Made by a program: the position numbers and the translations under genes. Positions 6,815-12,561 of a DNA stretch of 12,561 nt are shown here, piece by piece. Position 1 is the first letter of the stretch, and the number at the start of each line of letters is the position of its first letter. The notes under the pieces are model-generated. The model ran no database searches and had not been told where the DNA came from. It worked only from the letters and a program-made list of their open reading frames with translations. The DNA lies in contig JAHQWX010000016.1 of assembly GCA_029856375.1 (NCBI GenBank), forward strand, positions 1 to 12,561. The letters run 5' to 3'. This stretch comes from Promethearchaeia archaeon (GTDB taxonomy: Archaea > Asgardarchaeota > Lokiarchaeia > Sigyniarchaeales > SOKP01).

Positions 6815-7330
6815 ATGTCCAATTTAGATATAACATACATTTTATATTTCTTATTTGCGGGCCTTTCTATTTTTGGAGTGGCTATTAGTGGATACTTAAT
6901 TGCAAAAAAATTAAATAAACAAAGACCATTCGTTTTACCCCAACCAAAATTGCTACATTTTTTGGGTGTCTGGATTTTTTTATACTTATTATCACTTACC
7001 GTGGAATTATTAGGACATTTTGTTGGTATCTGGACTTGGTTGAGAGATTTTCACATTTTTTTACACGCAGCTTTCTGGTGGGCTAACATTCTAACCATTG
7101 GGGTATGGTTTTTATCTTCGCTAAATCCCCACCTAAGATATTTAATCCTGTTGGGGTGGGTGCTCCTTTTTGAATTAATTCAGGAAGCTACAATTCACTG
7201 GGTTACCCACTTTCCTTTACTTGGAAATCCGTACTTAATGATAATTCTTGTAATGTGCGTAGTATGTCTTGCCAGTTATCTTGCCTTAGACTTGTTAAAA
7301 AAACTGAAATTGTTGAAAAACAAAGACTAA
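6815..7330 (+). CDS. Unrecognised five-helix membrane protein
   Basis: I do not recognise this 171-aa protein. Five hydrophobic segments are visible at about 8-30, 47-70, 80-100, 108-126 and 138-160, followed by a basic tail (KKLKLLKNKD), so it is an integral membrane protein. Polar residues recur in or near the helices: E64 and H68 (VELLGH), D78, H80 and H84 (RDFHIFLHAAFWW), and E120, E124, H128 and H132 (FELIQEATIHWVTH). The E/H spacing of four is what a buried metal, haem or acidic-substrate site might show, but this is only a pattern. It starts 3 bp after the methyltransferase stop and is almost certainly co-transcribed with it. The run ends here, with an inverted repeat at 7341-7370 and then a tRNA gene. 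Confidence 0.75.
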   Translation: MSNLDITYILYFLFAGLSIFGVAISGYLIAKKLNKQRPFVLPQPKLLHFLGVWIFLYLLSLTVELLGHFVGIWTWLRDFHIFLHAAFWWANILTIGVWFLSSLNPHLRYLILLGWVLLFELIQEATIHWVTHFPLLGNPYLMIILVMCVVCLASYLALDLLKKLKLLKNKD

Positions 7331-7340
7331 TCCTTTTAAA

Positions 7341-7370
7341 ACAACTTTAATTATTTAATTATTAAGTTGT
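7341..7370 (+). repeat. AT-rich inverted repeat between the membrane-protein gene and tRNA-Gln
   Basis: ACAACTT (7341-7347) and AAGTTGT (7364-7370) are exact reverse complements. They flank an AT-only core that contains two copies of TAATTA (7348-7353 and 7356-7361). It lies 10 bp after the preceding stop codon and 27 bp before the tRNA. It could mark the end of the upstream transcript, and the AT-rich core could also serve as the TATA region of the tRNA promoter. Neither is proven. Confidence 0.4.
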
Positions 7371-7397
7371 AATGCAATCAAGATAAAAGACACTTAG

Positions 7398-7470
7398 AGC
7401 TCCGTAGTGTAGTGGCCAAGCATCCGGGGCTTTGAACCCTGTGACGGCGGTTCGAATCCGCCCGGAGCTA
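7398..7470 (+). tRNA. tRNA-Gln, anticodon UUG
   Basis: A complete cloverleaf can be folded by eye. The acceptor stem is AGCTCCG with CGGAGCT (7 bp). The D-arm is GTGT/GCAT with loop AGTGGCCAA, containing the conserved GG. The anticodon arm is CGGGG-CTTTGAA-CCCTG, giving anticodon TTG at 34-36 (reads CAA, Gln). The variable loop is 4 nt (TGAC), and the T-arm is GGCGG-TTCGAAT-CCGCC. The discriminator base is A at 7470. There is no intron, and no CCA is encoded, as is common in archaea. The first pair is A1-U72, as I recall for archaeal tRNA-Gln, in contrast to U1-A72 in bacteria. Confidence 0.95.
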
Positions 7471-7486
7471 TTTTGTTTTCTATTTT
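7471..7486 (+). terminator. T-rich tract after tRNA-Gln
   Basis: Directly after the discriminator base comes a tract of T-runs broken by single bases (TTTT-G-TTTT-C-TA-TTTT). Archaeal RNA polymerase often terminates at such tracts. The next gene starts 31 bp later, so read-through into it is also possible. Confidence 0.35.
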
Positions 7487-7517
7487 GCCCCAATAACATT
7501 TCAAGTGAAAGGATAAA

Positions 7518-8882
7518 GTGCAGACATTCTCAGAATACAATTTTGGAATATTTGAGATAATAACCTTAATTATATTGTTTGGAATCTCTTTTTTAGCGAC
7601 CTATTTTATTGTACCGCTTGTTATGAAGTTCGCGAGATCAAGAGGATGGATCGGGATAGACATCCATAAACTAGAAAAACCCGAAGTACCAGAATCTGGG
7701 GGGATAAGCATTGCATTAGGATTGGTAATTTCCCTTGTAATTTCGATATTTATATTCCCAACTCTTATCAATGAGATTTTGGTTATTCTCCTTACCGTAA
7801 TAATCGCGAGTATTATTGGAATAATTGATGATCGAATCAAATTATCTTCCTTGGAAAAGACAGCCCTTACAATTATTAACGGTGGACCGATATTTTTGCT
7901 ATATTATGTGGGATTTATTGAATATCAAAGTCCCACCATTCCAATCTTAGGCTCTCTACGATTGACATTAATATATCCCTTAGTAACTCCAGTAATTATT
8001 GCTGTTACTAGTAATACCGTGAATATGCTAGAAGGCTACAACGGAGAGGGTTCTGGGACTTGCCTCATCGCCGTGATTTTTATGTTAATTTCAGGTATAA
8101 TTTGGGGTTCGGCACAAGCTGTTATATACTCAGTTCCTTTTATCGCAATTTTACTCGCGTTTTGGTTGTATAATAAACATCCCGCGAAAATATTTCCAGG
8201 AGATATAGGAACGCTTACCGTGGGTTCAATGATTGGATGTATCGCAATATTCGGATCTATTGAGGTTCCAACATTTTGTGTGTTATTAGGGCATGTTTTT
8301 AATAGTTTTTATGTCATATCTTCTCTCAGAAAGCTTATGGAAAGTAGCGAAATTCAATTGGAAAAGAGCGATATAGAATTACTCGAGAATGGTAAAATCA
8401 AAGCATCGAGAGAGGATGATGCAGCAATGAGCTTACCGAGATTAATTCTCGCAAAAGGAGAGTTGACCGAATCAGAATTAGTTAAAAATTTTTACGCGCT
8501 TTCTCTGGTTTGTGGTCAATTTGCTATTGTTTCCGCTGTTACAATGGCTTGGTTTGTAATGTCTGAAGATATTCTTCTTATCGTATCGAGTGGAATTATC
8601 GTTGGTATAATTTCTGGTGGAATTATCCTTTTAACTTACTTGAAATTCCCCAAAATTAGAGGCATCGTTGTTATAATGGTTGTCTTGTTGACATGTGGAG
8701 TAGTCTTTTTATGGTTTATTGATATGGTAATAATGGAGTATTTTCCAAATCCTTATAATTTAGTAATAAGCGCCGTTTTCACAACCATAGGTTTAGGTAT
8801 TTGGTATTATATTGGATGCCTTCGTTATTTCTGGACCCAAATTGATAAAATGAAGAAAAGAGAAAACGCCGAGAAGAAATAG
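7518..8882 (+). CDS. UDP-GlcNAc:dolichyl-phosphate GlcNAc-1-phosphate transferase (ALG7/DPAGT1-like)
   Basis: A polytopic membrane enzyme that transfers GlcNAc-1-phosphate, or a related sugar phosphate, from a UDP-sugar to dolichyl phosphate on the cytosolic face, the first step of lipid-linked N-glycan assembly. PNPT/MraY-GPT motifs are present: GWIGIDIHKLEKPEVPESGGI (43-63), the DD motif GIIDDRIKLSS (101-111), NTVNMLEGYNGEGSG (166-180, compare NAINILAGINGLEAG in DPAGT1), FPGDIGTLTVG (226-236, compare VFVGDTF) and a cytosolic loop at about 268-310 ending DDAAMSLPRLILA. About ten helices are expected. At 454 aa it is longer than many archaeal AglH-type enzymes (300-350 aa as I recall) and has extra C-terminal helices (about 350-440). 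GTG is the start, with a weak GAAAGGA (7507-7513) upstream. It lies 47 bp after tRNA-Gln and is convergent with the GT4 gene. Confidence 0.88.
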   Translation: MQTFSEYNFGIFEIITLIILFGISFLATYFIVPLVMKFARSRGWIGIDIHKLEKPEVPESGGISIALGLVISLVISIFIFPTLINEILVILLTVIIASIIGIIDDRIKLSSLEKTALTIINGGPIFLLYYVGFIEYQSPTIPILGSLRLTLIYPLVTPVIIAVTSNTVNMLEGYNGEGSGTCLIAVIFMLISGIIWGSAQAVIYSVPFIAILLAFWLYNKHPAKIFPGDIGTLTVGSMIGCIAIFGSIEVPTFCVLLGHVFNSFYVISSLRKLMESSEIQLEKSDIELLENGKIKASREDDAAMSLPRLILAKGELTESELVKNFYALSLVCGQFAIVSAVTMAWFVMSEDILLIVSSGIIVGIISGGIILLTYLKFPKIRGIVVIMVVLLTCGVVFLWFIDMVIMEYFPNPYNLVISAVFTTIGLGIWYYIGCLRYFWTQIDKMKKRENAEKK

Positions 8883-8889
8883 ATAATTT

Positions 8890-10053
8890 CTATTTTTCAA
8901 GAAATGTGGTTTTGATTACATTAATTAAACTTTCAGCTATTTTATTTGAGTTTAATCTTTCTTTAAATAATTTATATCCATTATTCGCTATTCTTTTTCT
9001 CATTTTTTCGTCTTCATATAAGGTTAATATGGCATCTGCTAGGCTTTTAGAATCGTTTATTTTACATAAATAGCAATCTTTCTTATGAGTAAAAAGTTCT
9101 TTTATTGCTGGAGTATTTGCAGTAATCACGGGTTTATTCATGGCAATCCCAGTATATACCTTATTTGGTATAACGCGTCTTGCTTTTTGAGTCCCACCAA
9201 AAATGCCTAGTTGAATATTAGACCTTGCAATTGTTTCTGGAATATCTTCAATAGGAACTCGAGAATTGAATTTAATATTAGAAACATTTAGACTTTTCGC
9301 GAGTTTTATCTTTTCAAATTTTTCTCTGTTTGAACCGCCCGTTATCTCAAATCGAATGTTTTTATTTATATTTTCAATAATTTTAGCCGATTTAATTATG
9401 TTGTCTATACCGTGTAATGGTATATAGTTACCATTAAATCCAACGATCATTTCATCATCAGATCTTTTATATTTCCTCGGATAAAATAGCTCCTCGTCGG
9501 CGCCTAAATATATGGGCACAATTTTTTTTTGATTTAGGTGAAATATCCTTGAATATTGATTTTTTTCCATTAATGTGTGAGAAATTACCATATCTGACAA
9601 GTGAAAAGAGAAATACTCGATGAAATAGTAAAGCCTACTTAAAAGAGAATTTCTTTTCAACTTACGATAATCTGTAATTATCGAATCCACTAAGGATGTA
9701 TACGGGTTGAATATTATTCGCGCTCTTTTCTTTCCTAATTTTTTGGTAAGAAAGTTTAAGAAATAAGCCGTGTAAATTGACTCGTGGCCTGGATAACCTA
9801 TAAAGAAATAATCAAAATCTTCATAATTTACTTTGAAATATTTTTTCATCAAGATTTTATTTCGATCGACGAAACTTCTAAAGAATCTCGGGGTAAATAA
9901 GTATTTGCGGTTATGTAAAAAATCCCGAGCTAAATTTGGGGTCGAAAAGTTTATTTCAATAACATTAACATTCCGTATTTTTTTCAATCCTTTTAAAAAA
10001 ACCCGATTTACGTTTCGGTCTTTATCATAGGCACCAAAAAAACAAATATTCAT
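8890..10053 (-). CDS. GT4-family glycosyltransferase
   Basis: A 387-aa GT-B glycosyltransferase, probably a cytosolic enzyme at the membrane that extends a lipid-linked or surface glycan. The N-terminal acceptor domain (about 1-180) begins MNICFFGAYDKDRNVNRVFLKGL and includes FFIGYPGHES (83-92). The C-terminal donor domain begins at VGFNGNYIPLHGIDNIIKSA (204-223), typical for GT4. It continues through ITGG, FNSRVPIEDIPETIARSNI (262-280) and LGIFGGTQKARRVIPNKVYTGIAMNKPVI (282-310). At the usual position of the second donor-site glutamate (VYE-x-LAM in relatives) there is T301, so the EX7E motif is not intact. Specificity cannot be inferred. It is convergent with the GlcNAc-1-P transferase (7 bp between stops) and divergent from the ATP-grasp gene (73 bp). 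Confidence 0.88.
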   Translation of the reverse strand: MNICFFGAYDKDRNVNRVFLKGLKKIRNVNVIEINFSTPNLARDFLHNRKYLFTPRFFRSFVDRNKILMKKYFKVNYEDFDYFFIGYPGHESIYTAYFLNFLTKKLGKKRARIIFNPYTSLVDSIITDYRKLKRNSLLSRLYYFIEYFSFHLSDMVISHTLMEKNQYSRIFHLNQKKIVPIYLGADEELFYPRKYKRSDDEMIVGFNGNYIPLHGIDNIIKSAKIIENINKNIRFEITGGSNREKFEKIKLAKSLNVSNIKFNSRVPIEDIPETIARSNIQLGIFGGTQKARRVIPNKVYTGIAMNKPVITANTPAIKELFTHKKDCYLCKINDSKSLADAILTLYEDEKMRKRIANNGYKLFKERLNSNKIAESLINVIKTTFLEK

Positions 10054-10096
10054 TATTTTTTCAAAAAGTATTTACTAAAATAAATTATTTTTAATC

Positions 10097-10118
10097 ATAT
10101 AATATAATTTTTCGAGGG
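10097..10118 (+). promoter_or_regulatory. Candidate TATA box and Shine-Dalgarno of the ATP-grasp gene
   Basis: ATATAATATAA (about 10097-10107) is a good TATA-like match about 25 bp before the ATG at 10127, a spacing that would give a leaderless transcript. GAGGG (10114-10118) lies 8 nt before the ATG and resembles a Shine-Dalgarno. The two readings conflict, since a start fixed by this TATA would exclude the GAGGG from the mRNA. A second, upstream promoter would resolve it. Confidence 0.35.
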
Positions 10119-10126
10119 TAAAAAGA

Positions 10127-11206
10127 ATGAAAAAGATTTTGGTTACTGGTTCAGGCGGACCTGCTGGAGTAAACACGCTTAGATCGTTAGGTATCTCTCC
10201 CGAAAAGATGGTACTTTACAGCTCAGATATAAATGTTTATCATTTAGAGTTTTCTAGACCTTATGCAAAAGAAGTATTTCTCGTTCCTAGGTGCACGCAA
10301 CCAGAATTTGTACCGAAGATTAACGAAATCGTCGAAAAACATAAGATTGAATTAATAATCCCTCAACCTGATATTGAGGTTGCCATATTATCTGAGAAAA
10401 GAGAAAAGTTCAATGCTAGTGTTTTTTTACCAAAAAAAGAGACTGTCAAAATTTGCCAAGATAAATTTAGAAGCGCAAAAATTTGGAAAAAACAAGGATT
10501 TCCCACCGTAAAAGCAATTGAAATTAAAAAAGACAATGTGGAAAACGATTTGGAACAAGCTTTTTCAATGCTAGGGGATAATCTCTGGATTAGAGCAAAA
10601 CGAGGGGCTGGTGGTACAGGAAGCACTCCAGCAGATAATATAAAAACCGCAACAAGCTGGATTAACTATTGGTATTCAAGAGAAAAAGATTGGGAGTTTA
10701 TAGCCCAAGAATTTTTGCCCGGAAGGAATATCGCTTTTCAGAGCGTATTTAATAATGGCGAATGCGTGACATCACAAGCGCGAGAGAGATTAGAATATAT
10801 CTATCCATATCTTGCTCCCTCGGGAATAACTGGTACTCCAGTTGTAGCTAAGACAATACACGACGATGAGGTGAATAAGATCTCCACGAATGCAATCTTA
10901 AGTATTGATCCAAACGCAACAGGAATTTTCTCCGTAGATCTAAAAGAAGATAAATCTGGAAATATTGTTCCAACTGAAATTAATGCTGGAAGATTTTTTA
11001 CTACCAATTTCTTTTACGCTTTTGCAGGAAAAGAACATAATAGCCCTCGAGCAAATATGGCTCATATTTTAGTAAAACTTGCATACAAGGAGTCTATACC
11101 TGAAGGAAACAATTATAATGTATTACCTGCAGATTTATACTGGATAAGACACATTGATTGCTCGCAACACTTAGTCCAAGAAAAGAATCTACAGTATAAT
11201 CCTTAG
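10127..11206 (+). CDS. ATP-grasp protein, carbamoyl-phosphate-synthase-like
   Basis: ATP-grasp enzymes use ATP to activate a carboxylate and join it to an amine, thiol or similar group. This 359-aa protein has the CarB-like layout. An N-terminal pre-ATP-grasp Rossmann part, MKKILVTGSGGPAGVNTLRSLG (1-22), is followed by IIPQPDIEVAILSE (77-90). The ATP-grasp fold (about 105-320) includes the nucleotide-binding WIRAKRGAGGTGS (154-166), IAQEFLPGRNIAFQSVFNNGE (192-212) and the metal-binding residues D271 (FSVDLKED), E284 and N286 (PTEINAGRF). The substrate is unknown; relatives of this size occur in glycan, peptide-tag and small-molecule pathways. It is divergent from the GT4 gene and upstream of the M48 protease on the same strand, 62 bp away. 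The domain call is firm; the reaction is not known. Confidence 0.85.
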   Translation: MKKILVTGSGGPAGVNTLRSLGISPEKMVLYSSDINVYHLEFSRPYAKEVFLVPRCTQPEFVPKINEIVEKHKIELIIPQPDIEVAILSEKREKFNASVFLPKKETVKICQDKFRSAKIWKKQGFPTVKAIEIKKDNVENDLEQAFSMLGDNLWIRAKRGAGGTGSTPADNIKTATSWINYWYSREKDWEFIAQEFLPGRNIAFQSVFNNGECVTSQARERLEYIYPYLAPSGITGTPVVAKTIHDDEVNKISTNAILSIDPNATGIFSVDLKEDKSGNIVPTEINAGRFFTTNFFYAFAGKEHNSPRANMAHILVKLAYKESIPEGNNYNVLPADLYWIRHIDCSQHLVQEKNLQYNP

Positions 11207-11210
11207 TATT

Positions 11211-11241
11211 TGTCTTTTTTCTTAAAAGTAATAACTTTTTT
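11211..11241 (+). terminator. T-runs after the ATP-grasp gene
   Basis: Two runs of six T (11215-11220 and 11235-11240) lie 8-34 bp after the stop codon, in line with archaeal T-tract termination before the next gene. There is no stable stem upstream. Confidence 0.35.
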
Positions 11242-11243
11242 AG

Positions 11244-11257
11244 TTTATTATATATAA
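11244..11257 (+). promoter_or_regulatory. Candidate TATA box of the M48 protease gene
   Basis: TTTATTATATATA-like sequence centred near 11250 lies about 20 bp before the ATG at 11269. That spacing would place the transcript start at or very near the ATG. No Shine-Dalgarno is visible, so a leaderless mRNA would fit. Confidence 0.35.
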
Positions 11258-11268
11258 TACACTTTATA

Positions 11269-12561
11269 ATGGAAAAGAAAAATCGCGTTTTATTTTTCAC
11301 CCTATTTATTGTACTCTCTGCCTTGTCCTTTTATATCTTTGGATTTGTTATTTTTTCCCCAGATTGGCTTTTAATCATTACAGATTTCATTTTTTGGATC
11401 TTAATAATATTTTATTTTCTTACAATAAATGAAATAATCAACTGGATTAAAGAAGGTAAAAGAAGCGAATTAGCAGATTTAGTCGTTCTTGCGTTTTTAT
11501 TCTTCTTGATATTCTTTTTATTTAAAGATATATTGATTGCGATCATAGGAGCGTTCTTTATTTATTTGCTTCTCGGGAGGTCTGAGGTAAAAGAATACGA
11601 AATTATTAGCAAATTACTTGATATTTCGTTAGTTACATATGCTGTTTTGTTTATCTCTGGAGTCACATCGAGATTACTAGAAAACGAACTTATTTTTAAT
11701 ATCGCATTCTCGTTCAGCTTTTGGTTAATATTAATTCTGGGATTTGCTTTTTTCGGTAGAAAATACCTAATCGTGTTCAGATTTATTAGCCCGGAGTATC
11801 TTACGCTGCTATTATATATATTGGCGTGGTTAGCAGTAGTTTTTATTAACCAATATACTCCCTTAGATTTTCTCTCATACATCTATATCGTCTTAATAAT
11901 CACGAATTGGATCGTCTACTTCCTCTCAGGTCCTATTTTAGACAAAATGTTAGGCATTAAAAGAGTTCAAGACGAGAACTTAATCAATCTAGTAAACGAA
12001 TTGAAAGAAAAAGTAGGAATAAAAGGTAAAATTAAGGTAGGTTTTGGTAAATACCCTATTCTTAACGCAATGGCCTACGGATCTTTTTTTGATAAAAGAA
12101 TAGCGATAATTGCCGAGGATGTTTCTCAAATTGCGGAGGACGAGATCGATGGAATCATCGCTCACGAGCTCGCTCACACAAGGGGATATCATACATTAAT
12201 TTTAACTCTTATAACTTCTATTGATTTATTTATTAGAATGTTGGTCAATTTCCCAGCAACTTATTACGATTATGTATTTGGAAATCCTAGCATTCCACTG
12301 TTTGCTTTTATAATTATAAATATTGGGATTTTTGTAATATTATATTTTTTCGTTAGAATTTTGGAGGGGCGTGCTGACTTAAAAACTAAACGAATTGGAC
12401 TTGGACCTAATCTCACAAAGGCGTTATACAACTTAGAGAGCTTCTACGCGCATGGAAGAGATGTAGGACTTAACACTATGCTTCTGTGCGATGAGAAAAT
12501 AACCAAAAATAACCAAATGTTAGATTACAAAAGTACTGCAGAATATATTAACAAATCAATG
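11269..12561 (+). CDS. M48-family membrane zinc metalloprotease, 3'-truncated by window edge
   Basis: An integral-membrane metallopeptidase of the M48 (HtpX/Ste24) group. The frame is open for 431 codons and runs off the right edge. The first ~220 residues are highly hydrophobic, with about seven or eight segments (around 7-29, 33-54, 68-102, 116-133, 143-163, 177-193, 201-221). A soluble-looking segment (223-295) follows, and then the zinc site GIIAHELAHTRGYH, with H299, E300 and H303 forming HExxH. The third ligand is E366 in LEGRADLKTKRIG, the M48 ExxAD motif, after two more hydrophobic stretches (about 308-330 and 341-364). HtpX enzymes act in membrane-protein quality control and Ste24 in CAAX processing. 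The long membrane part before HExxH recalls Ste24 more than the short HtpX, but substrate and class are uncertain. It follows the ATP-grasp gene by 62 bp. Confidence 0.88.
   Translation, partial: MEKKNRVLFFTLFIVLSALSFYIFGFVIFSPDWLLIITDFIFWILIIFYFLTINEIINWIKEGKRSELADLVVLAFLFFLIFFLFKDILIAIIGAFFIYLLLGRSEVKEYEIISKLLDISLVTYAVLFISGVTSRLLENELIFNIAFSFSFWLILILGFAFFGRKYLIVFRFISPEYLTLLLYILAWLAVVFINQYTPLDFLSYIYIVLIITNWIVYFLSGPILDKMLGIKRVQDENLINLVNELKEKVGIKGKIKVGFGKYPILNAMAYGSFFDKRIAIIAEDVSQIAEDEIDGIIAHELAHTRGYHTLILTLITSIDLFIRMLVNFPATYYDYVFGNPSIPLFAFIIINIGIFVILYFFVRILEGRADLKTKRIGLGPNLTKALYNLESFYAHGRDVGLNTMLLCDEKITKNNQMLDYKSTAEYINKSM

Noticed and set aside
7398..7470. tRNA-Gln as the attachment site of an integrated element
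   Set aside because: No integrase, no repeat of the tRNA 3' end and no mobile genes are visible on either side.
10127..11206. Carbamoyl-phosphate synthase large subunit
   Set aside because: The protein is a third of CarB length with only one ATP-grasp unit, so only the fold is shared.
11562..11882. Minus-strand open frame of 106 codons
   Set aside because: It lies wholly inside the M48 protease frame, which is open for 431 codons and carries HExxH and ExxAD motifs.
1..12561. CRISPR arrays, insertion sequences or phage genes
   Set aside because: No regularly spaced repeats, transposase, Cas or phage structural motifs were seen on reading both strands.

Overview
This window is AT-rich, densely coded and archaeal, and most likely comes from an Asgard archaeon (a Lokiarchaeia-like lineage would fit). 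The main reason is a full-length homologue of eukaryotic ribophorin I/OST1 at 3584-5440. Among prokaryotes, ribophorin I homologues are known from Asgard archaea. Supporting signs are an archaeal/eukaryotic-type Sec61 beta subunit, a eukaryote-like UDP-GlcNAc:dolichyl-phosphate GlcNAc-1-phosphate transferase (ALG7/DPAGT1 type), a long Trm112-like protein, and a tRNA-Gln with an A1-U72 pair and no encoded CCA. The lineage assignment is an inference from gene content; no phylogeny was run.

Layout. 1-731 (+): 3' part of a GT4 glycosyltransferase cut by the window edge. 734-3429 (-): a four-gene run read right to left, sec61beta, a MazG-like pyrophosphohydrolase, a sugar-nucleotide epimerase/dehydratase (extended SDR) and a DUF354 GT-B-like protein. 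3430-3583: divergent control region. 3584-7330 (+): ribophorin I, Trm112-like zinc-ribbon protein, a glycan-type SAM methyltransferase whose longest frame overlaps the previous gene, and an unrecognised five-helix membrane protein. 7398-7470 (+): tRNA-Gln(UUG). 7518-8882 (+): the GlcNAc-1-P transferase. 8890-10053 (-): a second GT4 glycosyltransferase, convergent with it. 10127-11206 (+): a CarB-like ATP-grasp protein. 11269 to the right edge (+): a multi-pass M48 zinc metalloprotease, C-terminally truncated by the window.

How the genes fit together. The theme is surface-glycan and N-glycan biogenesis next to protein translocation. The GlcNAc-1-P transferase would start a lipid-linked glycan, the epimerase would supply sugar nucleotides, the glycosyltransferases and methyltransferase would extend and decorate it, and ribophorin I would be an accessory subunit of the oligosaccharyltransferase that transfers it to proteins leaving the Sec61 channel. 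No STT3 catalytic subunit lies in the window. The head-to-head placement of Sec61 beta and ribophorin I, and the intact cytosolic C-terminal domain of ribophorin I, are the most interesting points. No CRISPR array, insertion sequence, integrase or phage gene was seen.
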